A DNA stretch of 64,000 nt from Camarhynchus parvulus (Eukaryota > Chordata > Aves > Passeriformes > Thraupidae). The first letter of the stretch is position 1; each line of letters begins with the position of its first letter. A program made the translations under genes and the position numbers. Positions 39,240-51,300 of this stretch are shown in pieces. The stretch lies in NCBI RefSeq assembly GCF_901933205.1, contig NC_044572.1, positions 62,654,965 through 62,718,964 of the forward strand. The letters are read 5' to 3'. Below the pieces are notes generated by a model. The model saw only the letters and a list, made by a program, of their open reading frames with translations, was not told where the DNA came from and did not search any database.

Positions 39240-39740
39240 TTGCCCTTGTCGGTTTGACCCGCCCTGAATTAGCCCCCTCTTAAACACATGCAGAAATAAA
39301 ATAAGCCTATCACTTTCCTATCAGCAATTTATGGAACATTAGAGTCTGGATTGGCAAAAGTCCCACGTTGCTGAGAGCAAGATCGGGCGCTCGCACAGCA
39401 CTTTGTGTACAATTACTTTTAATTCGGATCAGTTACCAGTGAATTATAATGTCTGCAAGAATTTTTAAATTGATCATTTTGTCAGTTTTTCTCCTTACAC
39501 TTGGTCTGCCTTAGACACTTGTCACCAATTTTATTTAATTAGCACCACAATTGTATTAACACTACTTTTTTTTTTTATTTAATTATGCTCCTGCAGTACC
39601 CCAGCTTGTTTTGTGCAATTAGCGCTCTACTTTCATACAAATTAATCTCCCTGGAGAACAGCATCGAAAATAGAGAAAAGAAGAGACCTCATTTAATGAA
39701 AATAACAACATCAACTGACTATATATGTATATAGCCCTCA
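39240..39740. promoter_or_regulatory. Candidate conserved non-coding element / enhancer
   Basis: This block stands out by texture: no repeats, long AT-rich runs with many homeodomain cores (TTTAATTAGC at 39534-39543, GCAATTAGCGCTC at 39615-39627, CAAATTAATC near 39638), a SOX-type ACAAT near 39548, and isolated retained CpGs inside AT-rich DNA (GATCGGGCGCTCGCAC near 39382, AATTCGGATC near 39422). CpG retention in AT-rich vertebrate DNA suggests purifying selection. The pattern resembles deeply conserved elements near developmental transcription-factor genes. Conservation was not tested. Confidence 0.45.
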
Positions 39741-41979
39741 TATGTTGCCAAACACACAATTTGAGATTTGTACCTCCCATACACATGAAATGATCAAGCA
39801 GTTTTCTCTGCAGTAATTTAATTTTGTCAAGAGCTTTCTGTCCTGGTCATAGCAAAGAGAGTTAACTCTGTCTTCTGCTCTATCAGGCAATTTAATCTAA
39901 AGAGGACAAGAGGAAGACTGGTTCCTGTGTCTGGTAAACATTTGCTTTATCAGGGAATCTAAGAGTGTCTCGTTAGAGACAGCCCTTTCTCACTTTAACT
40001 GCAGCCACAGAGAATTTGAGCTGAATTTAGGGTATTTTAAGTCACTGGCTGCTCAGTCTCCATGAAGGTCTTTCCATGCTGAGGTTTATTTAGTGTTTTC
40101 ACTACCCTCCACATAAATGGGCATGAACCTGAACCACTAATTTGTATTCCATCTTGCTTATACAGGAAACAGCAAAACAGCTAATTCCTGAGGAGCGGAA
40201 GAAGTGAAACAGACCAGCTTCACTCATTATCCATCTCTGTGCCATGGCACCAGAAGTGAGCAAGAAACGTGGCTCAGGAGACAGTGAGCCCAGCTATTTG
40301 CTTCAAACTTTTTAAATGACTTTTATATTAATTTGCCATTCCTTGCACTTGAAAGTGTTTCATCAGACAGAAAAATTTGTGGAAAGCCTGTGTGAGAGAA
40401 GAGTACAGGCCCAAAGGGGTGTTCACACACATACACAGTCAAGTGGGTGGAATGGGATGAGATGGGATAATTTATCTGGACCACCACAGCTGAGAGACCC
40501 AGCAGAGTTTGTGGGAACAGTCTGCAATGCCAGTGTAATGAAATGGTTAGAATGATGGCATGGGGACCAGCCAGGTAGCACCCATTCAGCGCAACTCAAA
40601 AGCTATTTCTGAGTTTTATGAAAAAAATCAGAGAAACAGAGAAATTTTACCTAGGGTAAACACTTGAGACCATGACCAAAATCACCAGTAAAACCAAGAT
40701 ATGATGCATTTTTGCATGTTTCCACCAGCTGGGTTTCACAGGAGTTGATGCCCTTGCCACTGCCCTCAAGGACAGAGCACAGCAGCAAATTCTTCCAGCC
40801 CCCACAAATCTGGCAGGGTGGCAGAGTCACCTCATCTTCAGGCATCCCTCTTAGAGATGCCTATTCCTGGAGCCCAGGCTTATTGCATGAGGGCCCACAG
40901 AGCAATCCAGGCAGGGTTTCTGGGCTGAAAGCTTTGTGGTGAAAAAGAGAGGGAGGAATTTGTGCCTGAAGCATGTTCCCCCACACACCTTTCAGCCCTG
41001 AAGCCATGGTGCTTTTGTGCCAGCCTTCAGCCGGATGTGTTTGAGGAATCCCATATTGAGTAGCTGTAAGAGGCTTCTTCTGCAAATGTTATCTGAAGTC
41101 ACAGAGGAGTGGAAATAACTGCAGAGAAGGGGACTTTGGGCTGCTCAGATATTATCCCAAAACCTTTTTGTCCTGTGGAATGGCACTAGAAATTTTGCAC
41201 AAAGATGTATATACCATTTGATCAGAAATACTACAAAAATACCCTTGCTATTATGGCTTTTTTGCTTGCTCAGACTGTGGTGGAGAACAGATACATTGAG
41301 AAAAAAAGGCACAAATGAAAAGCTGGTAAAAAAACGCGGGGATGAGTCAATCAGCTACACAGAAGTGAGAAGAGATCAAAGACTGTGTCAATGATTAACA
41401 GGAGTATATCAGGGCTTTTGGGTTTTCAAAGCTTAGTCTCAGCCAGCTTAAAGTGAAATGTGATGTGCTACAACCCTCTGTTGTGTTTTAGAGCAAAAGA
41501 AGGTCCTGCTTAACATACATTAGCAAACTATAGGCTCACTATTTCTTTTCACATCTGCCCTCTTGTAACTTTACACTTTAGACAGTCAAACAGGCCATTT
41601 TGAGCATCTGATAAGCCTGCCCTAACCAAATCAAATTAACCGTCAAAGAAATGAAAGCCCGGGACTTGCCTGGACATCTTCTGTGCTGTGAGATAGCTGG
41701 ACATTAAAACACTGCCAGACTGACACTTGACTTCGTTCCATTGCCACTACCCTGTTTTTTGTTGGTTTGACATTTTTTGGTTTTAGGTATATAAGACAGA
41801 AGGAAATAGTTTACTTAGTGACAGAAGAGTTTAAAAAGGTAGGGAGACTTAGAGTCTTGTGGAAAAGCAATCAGAAGTTCAGCAAAAGTCTCCCTTACCA
41901 TCCCATGATACTCCTGGAGGAGACCGAAGCTGTGAAGAGCTTGGAAAGAGCAAGCTTTGAGATATACCAGCACTGTTCA
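39741..41979. other. Intergenic or intronic DNA, no gene seen
   Basis: About 2.2 kb with no recognised repeat or exon. A short TATATATGTATATA run sits at 39720-39733 on the left boundary, and a purine-rich GGGATGAGATGGGATAA stretch near 40452. Confidence 0.5.
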
Positions 41980-43030
41980 TGCATAGATGAGCTGCGGGCT
42001 CTCCAGCACAGTCCGTACATGGGAGTTGCCTTGTGCCTGTGGCAGAGGCAGAGGGGCTGTTGGCTGCCCACCTTGAGCAGAGACCTGCGTTTCTGAGCTG
42101 TTCCTACGGGGCTGCAGAAGCAGAGCATGTCTTGATGTGGGAAATCAGGAATGCTTTAAATCCACTTTTTCCTTTGTGTTCCTCACAGGCTATGCTGCAA
42201 TTTGACCTTAAATCAGTCGCCAGTCCTTCTGTCTCTGTGACATACATGATATCTGACATGGGCAGCTTCTCCCCTGTTTTACCCTCCTCTCCCAGCCTGC
42301 AGCAGGTTTGCCAGCACGCGTGTGTTAAAAAGGCTTGTGCAGGGCTCTTCTGCTCCTGACCAAGGTACAAACAAAGAACCCCTTTTGTGGGGCCAGTGTG
42401 AAACGATTCCCGTGTTTCCTACTACAGCAGTGTTGTGTTTCTAAACCTTGTTACCTGCTAAGTTTGAGTGGTCCAGTGAAGGACAGAATGCCTGTGTGAT
42501 ACTGGCAGAGCCAGCGTTCCTAGGAAAACCTGGCATCTTTAGAGGTTCCTCGGTAATGACTCTACACCTTCTCCTATTTATGCCCTCGGGGCAGAACTTG
42601 AAAGGATGACTGTGCCAGCGCTGCCCTCCCTCGGGATGCTTGGTGGAGGAGAGGTGGGATTTCATCTCTCTTCTCTGCTTGCCAAGCTGAGGAGGAGCGC
42701 ATTACTCCTGCATTCCAGGCAGCTTGCTTCCCAGGCCTTCCTGAGGGCACCATGAGCACAAAAGGCTCTGGCTAAGCGTCATCGCAGTTAAACTGTAATT
42801 ATTCCCCTGGGACAATCCATAAGGGCCTCATCTATCCTGGCCATCTGCCTCGGTCACAGCCAGCAATGCTCTCAGCAGCAGCAGAGGACTTCAGCACACA
42901 GACACAGCCGTGCCAGGGCCCCATCCACACCTCGGTGGTTCCTCCGGCCGGGACAAGCTGTCAGGTTTGGAATTCCATGTTGGGGATCACGGTGTTTGTT
43001 ACGCGTTATCGCAGCCCCTTCTTCTGCCCC
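41980..43030. other. GC- and CpG-richer kilobase without recognisable gene
   Basis: I count about 26 CpGs in roughly 1.05 kb, clearly more than in neighbouring sequence, with a dense end at 42905-43015 (for example TCCGGCCGGG near 42945 and TACGCGTTATCG near 43001). Rough arithmetic gives an observed/expected ratio near 0.35-0.4, so it is not a formal CpG island. Within it, 42775-42850 contains CAGTTAAACTGTAATTATT and looks like a small conserved element. Overlapping short open frames on both strands are not recognisable. Confidence 0.4.
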
Positions 43031-43484
43031 AACCTCAACCCTGGCAGGTATTTGTGCTTCTGATTTCTGGGGAAGCTGTTTTGGATAAAAATTGTGAGCA
43101 GGAGGCTTCTGCCCCCATGACAGGGCTGGCATTCTATGGCTCAGGCACATGCCTGGGTGACACCTCCAGCTACAGCGCTCTCCTTAGCACATTAAAGCCC
43201 CACTGGCTAAAACCCCCTTGTTAGCACTTGCTGCACAGAGCAGTTGATCACTTCAGCAGCAGAACAAGTTACTTTGGAAATTAATGACACGCTCGTTCAG
43301 CTTTGTCCTTTCTATTTGTTAACTAGTTCCTTCTGCAAATAATAAATACAGAGAGGGGAAAAAAACCCCAACCCTATTCTCCAGAACACCACTGTGAGGA
43401 GACAGGATTAGAATGACATCAAGTGGCTTTCAGCGTGACTTTGTGCAGTGTCAGGGTAGACATTCATGCTGCAACACAATTATT
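43031..43484. other. Intergenic or intronic DNA, no gene seen
   Basis: About 450 bp between the CpG-richer block and an ancient repeat copy. I see no repeat family, exon or RNA gene in it. Confidence 0.5.
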
Positions 43485-43555
43485 CAGTCAATCCCACTCC
43501 CTGTGAAGTCAATGGATACTGTGCCAGGGACTTCAAAGGAAGAAGGATCATGCCC
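43485..43555 (+). repeat. Ancient amniote fold-back repeat (decayed copy)
   Basis: CAATCCCACTCCC, then TGAAGTCAATGGATACT, then GGGACTTCAAAGGAAG, then AGGATCATGCCC reproduce the layout TCCCACTCCCATTGAAGTCAATGG...ATTGACTTCAATGGG..GGATCAGGCCC of an old amniote palindromic repeat. Both central half-palindromes (GAAGTCAATGG and GACTTCAAAGG) are visible, which makes the identification one of the better ones in the window. Repbase name unknown. Confidence 0.55.
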
Positions 43556-44423
43556 TCCTGTGCATTTTAGGGCTTTAACAGAGGTTGCTAAAAGCAGTTT
43601 TTAAACAAAGTAATCCCATTTACTTTTTAGAGAAGCATACAGAAACACTAGACTTGCTAGCTGCTAAGGGAATTCCATTTTTTTCCACTTAATTGTGCTC
43701 CTAAGCAAAACAAGAAAGGAAACTAAGATCTTTTTTTTAATCTTCTGCAAAAAGAAAATTTTAAAAACCACAAAGCTCGGTTTGGATCAATGAAAATGTT
43801 GTTTTCCAGTAACATCAAAACATACTTTTTTGGTTTGGATATCTGCTTTATGAGAGATTATGCTTTGTCACAGAGCATGAAAAATGAGAATTTCAGTGAT
43901 ATTTTAGTTAAATGGGGCACCAGAATGGTCCAGTCTGACAAGGTCTGTAAGGAATGTCTGGACCACATTGCAAACTTTTCATTCTGATGTGTTTTATTTG
44001 TAACTGAAATCCAGAATTAATTGTTTTATCATTCCCTGATAGAGAAAAAAAATTTAATCTTTTGAGTAATTCTAACCATTGTCTACAAACTCACAACTTG
44101 CCTTAAGGGAATGTTTATAAAGAATTAATAAATGACCAACAGATACTACAGGCTTGCTACAGACATGAATATTAGATATTATAAATGCTCATATGCACAC
44201 AGGTGTTACAGAAATTGAGAGAAGCCCATTGACCTCCTGTCCTCTATAGTAATTGATTAACCATATACCAGCCCATCTGTTTATTCTGTACTGAGCATGG
44301 GCCCAGCTCACTCTATTGATAAAACCTACCCCTCACATAAAGAGAGGCTATTTATATGGGAATTACTTTGCATCAGCACCCAGCGTGACATTTTAGATAT
44401 GCAGGCCAGCCTCCACAAAGGCT
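43556..44423. other. AT-rich DNA, no gene seen
   Basis: Nearly 0.9 kb of AT-rich sequence. A 65-codon plus-strand open frame at 43790-43987 has no recognisable domain. No repeat family identified. Confidence 0.5.
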
Positions 44424-44500
44424 TTCATAGGATCACTGAAAGGTTTAGATTGGAAGGGACCTTAAAATCCATCTATTTCCAACACCCCATGACCATGGGG
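44424..44500 (-). mobile_element. CR1 LINE, short 3'-end fragment
   Basis: Read on the plus strand, TCATAGGATCACTGAAAGG, TTTAGATTGGAAGGGACCTT and the ATCTATTTCCAACACCCC block are the reverse complement of a CR1 3' end: ATCATAGAATCATAGAATGG, GGTTGGAAGGGACC and the TCTAGTTCCAACCCC block. The homology fades after CCATGGGGG near 44500. The element is therefore minus-strand and truncated to about 75 bp. Its divergence suggests an old insertion. Confidence 0.85.
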
Positions 44501-45799
44501 GCCATCCAGGGTAAAATGCCCTGTGTGAGATGCCAAGTGCAGTACCAGGAGGTGTTTATACCCCTGCTCATCTCTGGCTGGGCATGGCGCTGGAGGAGAT
44601 GACAAATGCAAAAGGGACGGGAGCAGTGGAGAGATTTATGCACCGCCAGGTCAGGAGGCTGGTAGTTCTTACATTGTCTAACTTAATGTACTGTTTAAAG
44701 GCCACTGCTTGAGCTTCATCTGTGAGATGCAGAGCTCTGATGAGAACCTGAGACATTGTAATTTATGTACTTCCAATACAAAGAGCCAGCTCCCCTCAAA
44801 ACCCGTTTCAGATACTTCTCTCACAAAAAACGGAAACAAAAGATGATTGCAAAGCCTGGGAAGCTGTCAGGGCTCTGCTGTTCAGAACAGCCATTTCCTA
44901 CCCAGCAAGAAAAAGAGAGCCAGAGAGGGAGGGCAGCAGAGATAACACACAGCACAATTTATTGCCCCAAAACAACCTCCTCGACTAAAGGCACAACTGT
45001 AATCATTGGTGTGAAAATACACTCCCTGCTAACATGTGAGTGTGATTTACAGCATGGTTTCATTCCCAGCAAAAAGGCTTTTGGCAGTCAGGAATGCTGG
45101 GCACATCAGCTATGGGCTGCAGCACGTGGGGCTGTGTGCAGGTTAGAGGGGCATCTCACACAAACAGGGGTGTTTTCTCCTGCACAGCCACAGCATTTCA
45201 AAAATGCATCCCAGTAAAACACAAATGTAATTATGATAACAGCAATGATGGACAGAGCATTGAAATAGTTTTAATTTTTGAGATGTCCCAATGAATGCTT
45301 CTGATTTACAGAAATCTTAAGAAGCTTATTTTATTAGTTCTGTTTCCTCAGTTAAGCAAAATCAGCTTTAAATCACTCTTCCCCAAGAGAGGAAAATGGA
45401 AAGCATAGGTGGTGTATATTAGAGAAGCTCAGATTTTACCAAAATCAGTTTAAATTAACACTTAAATTTTACCACAAATATCTCCTAGCTGCTAGCTGGT
45501 TTTAAATGGGGCACATATCAGTTTAAATTGAGCTCTTGTAGAGGCTTCCTTCACAGAACAAACTAGTCAAATAGACTGCCATCTATTCTAACAATTGCTA
45601 ATGTTATCATTACCTCCCAACAGAACAAGATATGCCAGGCTCAGAGTTCGATCTGCTGCTGAAGATGTGAGATGTCTAATGTCATCTTGCAAATTTAAAT
45701 ATCAAAGGCATAAAGTTGGGTGTCTTGAGAAGGGATTGCAACACATGCAAAGCTTAAAAAAAGAGTCCCAGGCCAGATCTAATTCTACCAGACTTTAGC
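44501..45799. other. Intergenic or intronic DNA, no gene seen
   Basis: About 1.3 kb. A plus-strand open frame of 150 codons (44765-45217) is Lys/Gln/Ser-rich and has no recognisable domain. No repeat family recognised. Confidence 0.5.
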
Positions 45800-46075
45800 T
45801 TTCCTAACCCAGTCTCTGGGTTTGACAATTTCTCTGAAATTCCTTTTTGCTGATTTTCAGGTACTCTTCTGCTGACCTGTGATCTCTCTCCAGGCTCTGT
45901 GCATCTATTGCTGGCAGTGGCATCACACTAGTAGAGATGGGATGGATTGAGGTTCGCCTGCCCAAGAACTTTAAAGCCCTCCTCACCAGCTTGGCAAGCC
46001 TGTGGCCAAAGTTGCCCCTCCCCTTCCCTGACAGATGGACCCCATCAGCCCCCAGTAGCCCCCTGGTCTAAGAGG
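45800..46075 (-). pseudogene. CR1-type LINE ORF1 fragment (SGNH esterase C-terminal end)
   Basis: Translated on the minus strand, about 46056-45960 reads GLLGADGVHLSGKGRGNFG followed by HRLAKLVRRALKFLG. DGVHLS plus a G..xFxxxLxxLxxRAL helix is the last catalytic block (Asp-x-x-His) of SGNH/GDSL hydrolases. CR1-like LINEs are known to encode an esterase of this type in ORF1. The frame continues about 45 codons to a stop near 45804 and is broken by a stop just upstream near 46068. I could not find the N-terminal GDS block upstream, so this is a truncated relic. Another esterase-derived source is possible but less likely. Confidence 0.5.
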
Positions 46076-46523
46076 CAAACCCCTGGCACCTTTCCTATAA
46101 GCATTTGTTGATTCACCAGATTCAACTGGCCCTTTCAAACCCTTTCCCTTTGACTGGGAGGACCAATAAAAAAACTATTTGTGCTTCAGAGTCCTTCATG
46201 TCACAGTACCATGAACTGTCAGAGCTCTTCATGACATTTCATAGGCAGGTGTCTACTCTTGCAAAAGCAGCATGGCTCAGGTCAGTAAAAATAGAGCCAC
46301 TACTCATAGCTTCATTTAATGATACGTTGGTGTTTTAACAGAGTGAGGAAAAATTTGCACAGAATAAAACAGGCAGTAAAGGGCAAGGTGGAGCTCCATA
46401 TCCTAATTCTCAGTAGTCCATACATAAGTCTCCGTATATTCCCCTAGAAAAATCTGTTGTATCCAAATCAGCCCCTACTCTGGCTAGTTGTCCAACTCTT
46501 ATTTTCCTGCAAAATCTTTATCA

Positions 46524-46634
46524 TTTTTTATGAAAGGAGAAACTGAGATTCAGAAAGACAAAGAAAGGGAAAAAGAGCCTTGCCCAAATTCCAAGGTTGC
46601 ACTCCAAAGAATAGATGGCATGCTTCCAATCCTA
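46524..46634 (+). mobile_element. MIR-like ancient SINE fragment
   Basis: TGAAAGGAGAAACTGAGATT, then CAGAAAGACAAAGAAA, then GCCTTGCCCAAATTCC follow the well-known MIR core: GATGAGGAAACTGAGGCxCAGAGAGG, then AAGTxACTTGCCCAAGGTCAC. The right part (GATGGCATGCTTCCAATCC) aligns loosely with the AGAGCTGGGATTxGAACCC part. It has a small insertion (an extra A/G-rich stretch before CCTTGCCC). MIR/CORE-SINEs are relics shared by amniotes, so this copy is very old. Confidence 0.6.
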
Positions 46635-48209
46635 GTGGACACAAACCTTATAAAATTATCCATACAAGCTATTTCAGAATTTTAATGACTGGCTGCTACT
46701 GTTATTATTAGTATGGAAACTATTTTAATGCCACAGGTAAGTAACAGCAGTGGCCCTGAAGTGCAGCATTAAGAGGCATCAAGCCAAATTTGCTAAGAGT
46801 GTGCAAGGAGTAGAGCCACAGCTCCATACCATACCAGGTCCTGGTCCAGTGTTCACCATTCAGCTTGTTGCCTCTCTCTAGCTGTTTCCTGCACAAATAC
46901 AGTCATGTGTCATTTACCCTGAAAGTACATTTCTTCTATTGATCCATTTATCATTTGTCTTTCTTCATGAAAATATAAGGTGATTGGGCAATTCACAACT
47001 ACTATTAGAAACAGGTAATCATACTGAATGAGTAAATTAATAGTTTACTTGATGTTAATAAATCATCTGCTACTTCCTCATATATGTCATGGGAAAAGCT
47101 TCAGAGATGCCTAGAGGGTTAAATTCCCTCATCAGTGGCAAAGATCACAAAAAAAAGCTACTTATGTTTGAAAGTCTTGGACGTAGAGGAGGAAATGGTA
47201 AAGTTGGATCACCATCCAGGGTCAGCTGCACTTAAAATGTGGAGAGCTCAGACAGATGCATGCCATGTTTGTTCTGCAGGCAGCTGGCAGGTGAGGGAGG
47301 AAGAAGACATCTGTATAGCATGGCTGGGGTCCAAGAAGATCCTGGTGGTTTCCTGCGTCATTGGGAAGCACTACAAGAATCAAAGAGCCAAACACCAAAG
47401 TGAGCACATACTGACTAGAGGTTAACTGTGGCCATCAGAGATGAGTGCTTACATGGACATGCCTGTTTCAAATCAATGAGGCATTTATTAGTTTCTACAG
47501 TTCTTTAAAGAAAAGGTTGCAGAAAATGATGGAACTACTTTAAAAAAACCCAAAAATCAAAACACTATTTTGTCTTCTGAATGAGACCATGTAAAGCAGG
47601 AAGGAATAGACAGATACCTGCTCATGAACAAGAAACTTCGCTGAACGTCTCAATGGACTCAAGAAAAAAGTGCTGACAAGAGCCCACTGGTGTATAAAAT
47701 GTGTGCTATTCAAGACACCCAGATTGTTCTTCTCTTGGAGAACATTTAGCTCTTCAAAGGAGCCTAAGTAGAAAGCAGAAAAAAAGCCCCCTGCCACCAT
47801 GGCTCCTTAAAAACATCCCTTGCATGATGCCAGCTAACTATGGTGGGCATGGCAGCAGTTGGAAACCATCTTAACCATGCTGATCTCGCAAGTAGCCAGG
47901 GAAACCAAATCCTCCTGGCACTGCTCACAGAAGGAACAGGGCCTCTTCTTCCTGCTCACCAGTAAATTGATGCCTGCTGTTGGGAAGGCAGTGGGTGACT
48001 TACTAGAGGGTGAACCAGTCGTTTACTCAATCCTGCTGTGCTGCATAGGAGAGCAATGCTTGTGTGTTTATACAAATGAAAGCTGCACTGCCTTGGATTG
48101 CTGCCGAAAATGAGGAAGGTATTTCCACTCAACCTTTTAGACTAACTTTCTTTTAATGTTTTAATTCTGTTTGATGACTTAGGCCAGCCTGCAATTTCAT
48201 GTTCCTGGA
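46635..48209. other. Intergenic or intronic DNA, no gene seen
   Basis: About 1.6 kb between two ancient repeats. Short open frames at 47135-47425 and 47859-48113 (plus) and 47540-47800 (minus) show no recognisable domain or splice context. Confidence 0.5.
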
Positions 48210-48310
48210 GGTACTGTAAAAGTATAAAATAAAAAGACAGGCCCTATCTCAAGGAGTTTACAGTCTAAACACAAGTCAAAACGAGAACAGATGAACAGAC
48301 TAAGTAGGGA
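48210..48310 (+). mobile_element. L2/MIR-like ancient retroposon fragment
   Basis: AAAAAGACAGGCCCTATCTC, then AAGGAGTTTACAGTCTAAAC correspond to the widely seen ancient motif GACAGTCCCTGCCCTCAAGGAGCTTACAATCTAA, which sits just before the MIR/L2 core in amniote genomes. The following A/G-rich CAAGTCAAAACGAGAACAGA also fits. The core (GAGGxACAGAGAGG...) is not recognisable downstream, so the fragment is truncated. L2, MIR or a related CORE-SINE cannot be distinguished from this part. Confidence 0.55.
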
Positions 48311-51300
48311 GCAAGGCTGAGATTAACCAGGGATAAGATGCAATAGAGGAAGAAGTGGGGATAAAAGACTCAGCCCGATGAAACCCATACATAAGTTGGA
48401 GGAAGATAAGAAGGTCCTCCAAAGGACGTGCTGAAGGAGATTAAAGAGGTAGGAGGAGAGGCAGGAAATGATAGCACCATGGAAGTCAAAGCAGAAGAAG
48501 TTTTCCAGAGGAGCAGCACTGACTCTCTCGACTGGAGCACATTTTTCAGTGAAAGTTCAGGGGTATCTTTTGCTGTAAGCCATCAACGGGAAAGGGATTG
48601 TTGGTTTTGGGGTTTGGTTTTATTTTACTTTAACAGGGATAGGGCTTGAGAGATTCCCTACAGCATACTCTCTTTATAATCCTTTTGGGATTAAATAACT
48701 CCAGACACATTTCCCCAAGGGCTGGATCCCCTTTCAGTTTGGCAGGCTGGATAGGCAGCTGCAACGTCTCTCTGAAGAGGGAGAGGATGTTAACTATCTC
48801 CCTGCCACAGATTCCATGGCATGCCTGATTTCCCTTAGCCTGGGATTAACCTGAATTTTACTTCTAGGTCATCTTTGTCAGCAAAAAAGATAGATCTGCG
48901 ATCATCCTGTGGGAAGAAAAGGATCCAGAGGATTTTGGCATATCCAGATAGTAAGCAGGGGAGCAAATGGCCAATGGAGCCTGGTTTCCAAATGCCAAGC
49001 TGAATGATGCAACCATGGCTGCTCCATAGAGAGTCAGGAAGGGAAAAAGAGCAAGCAAAATATGTGTGTAGATGAACATTTCCTTCTGTAACACACATAT
49101 ATTCAGGACATTTAGACTGTACTAAATCTCTGGGAAAATGAGGCCTGTTTTCCTGGGATGTGGAAGAGAACAGAGGAATCTTCTCTCCTGCCTTGACAAG
49201 ACAAAGCAATCATGCGAATGTAAAGCCATACCATCTAATCAGATATGGAAGCTTATCAATTTACCCCAAATTGCAAGTGTCCTGTTTGGGATGCTCTGCT
49301 GCATGGCAGGAATGCAGTCCAATCCCATGGATTCCACAGTATATCTCACGATGAGTCAGTCTGGAGGAAATGCATTGAAAGCTGAACTTCCCCAGCTCAG
49401 AGATCATCAGATTTATTTCTCTATTAAAAAAGAAAGCTTCTACTTGCTTCAGTGAGGAGAAATCCAGTCTAACCCAAGTTAAAATCTGCTCTGTATTATT
49501 TTGGTCTTTCTGTTAGCAGCTTTGTTTTACGTCTCCTTTCAAGAAGCTCCATTCTTACAACACGCCCACTTACTCAATTTCACTATTAAGTGTGTAGCTA
49601 GCAATGAACCTGCCCAGTACCTGCTAGGAGAAGGCAAATGTGACAAACCAGCAGTGGTGATACATTTCATTTTGCAGAGCTGTGATGGGTAGTGGAGCAA
49701 GAAATCACCTACCAAGGCAGCAAGGGAGAATTGGAAAATGAGTCTTGTGCTCCCTCAAGATGATACCTCGAGGGGAGTAGCTGGCATAATAATTTATGCA
49801 AGTCACTAAACTTCACTAGTTGAAGAATAAGTAAGCACTGGTAGAATCTGACCAGACCCTGTTCTTTGTTGGTTTCATTTGGAGAGCTCACAGAGTACTG
49901 GAAAACAACGGAGCAGAAGGCATGTTTTTCTGATCTGAACTGGAATGTCTCTACATGGGGACTCACATCTTTCTCCATTTTCAAGCCAAGCTCCCATGCA
50001 GTGTGTATGGGAACTCAGCTATCGCTGCTTCCCCTTTGCTGCCAAGATGGGGGGAACCATCTACAAGTTTACAAAAAACTTAAGGAAATAAATGTTTCAG
50101 CAATAGCAGCCATGCTGCCTGAGGTGACGCGTGCACACAGCCCAGCACATCAGTCATTTGACTGATGTTCCCTGTGTGGAATGCATGGAAAGTCAGCATG
50201 AGCCTCACACATCTGAAGCCATGGTGCTGTAGCTTCCTCCTAGTCCAGCCATGCTGACCAAAAAGGCTAGGATTCCTTTCCAGGGAGAGGTTTCCATCAG
50301 CCCAGCTGATTCTGCCTGATGTGCATTTTGGGAGTCAGCATCCTGAGCCAAGAGGGGGAAAAGCTCTGCATGGGAGAAAGGACAGGCTGCACAGGGTGGT
50401 GCAGGTGAACAGTGCAGCCTCTGTGGCACCCAAAGAGGACAGATGCCCACAGCTCAGGACATCTGGTTTGATGTGTCACAACGTGAGTGCTCAAAGCCAC
50501 AGTGCAGCCTTACTGCAACAGGGCATGCTTGGCCCTGCTCCATGTTACTGAATCCCTGCAAATAGCACAGTCTTGATGGAAATGGCAGATAGATCTGTTT
50601 ATCCTCTCTGGGCACAGAGTAAATCTAATTAAACCTGGAGGCTTCCAAAGTGCCATTAAGGCAAATTGGTGAAATGTATTAAATTACACTCCCCCCATTT
50701 TCCTGTGGTTTTGGCCTCCCCATCTGAGGGACAGGATTTTAGACCACATAAACTGATGGAAAGTTCCTCAATCTCCAAGGAAAGATGGGAGAACGAGTGG
50801 TCTGTTCACATTTTCCCATAAGTATCACAGTAGCAGTCTGTGAGGAAAGAGTTTATTTTAGGAAGAGCTATTTTGAAAACTAAAGTGTCACATCCTGGCT
50901 GGCTCTTCTCATGGTGTTACTATAATCATCCAGTTATGACAAGCTTAATGCAGAAAAAGCAACCTTTTTTTTTCTTTCTTTTTTTAGGGAAAAGAAACAA
51001 TGTAGCTAGCATATTTTTGGACAAAGGCTGTCATTTCATTTCTTTTTTGGTACTCTCTTTGCTTTTCCCTGTCATCTAAACCTATTTATAAAGCACCAGA
51101 CACTAGATCTAGGAACTCTCGGTCCTTTTTGATGCAGAAGTCCATGCTGGCAGCTCTGCCTAGCCCTGAACACTTGAGAGGATTTTCTGAGTCTAGCACA
51201 GCAAGATCTTTTCTGGCTGGCACGTGCTCTCCTGAATTCCCCTGCTTTCACCCAGCTGTGGCTTGCAGTAGGAAACCACGGCTGATGAGAGCTCAACATC

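Noticed and set aside
42905..43015. Possible CpG island
   Set aside because: The dense part is only about 110 bp, and the whole kilobase has an observed/expected CpG ratio I estimate below 0.4.
50940..50990. Polypyrimidine tract ending in AG that resembles a splice acceptor
   Set aside because: No convincing exon follows, and such tracts are common in AT-rich vertebrate DNA.
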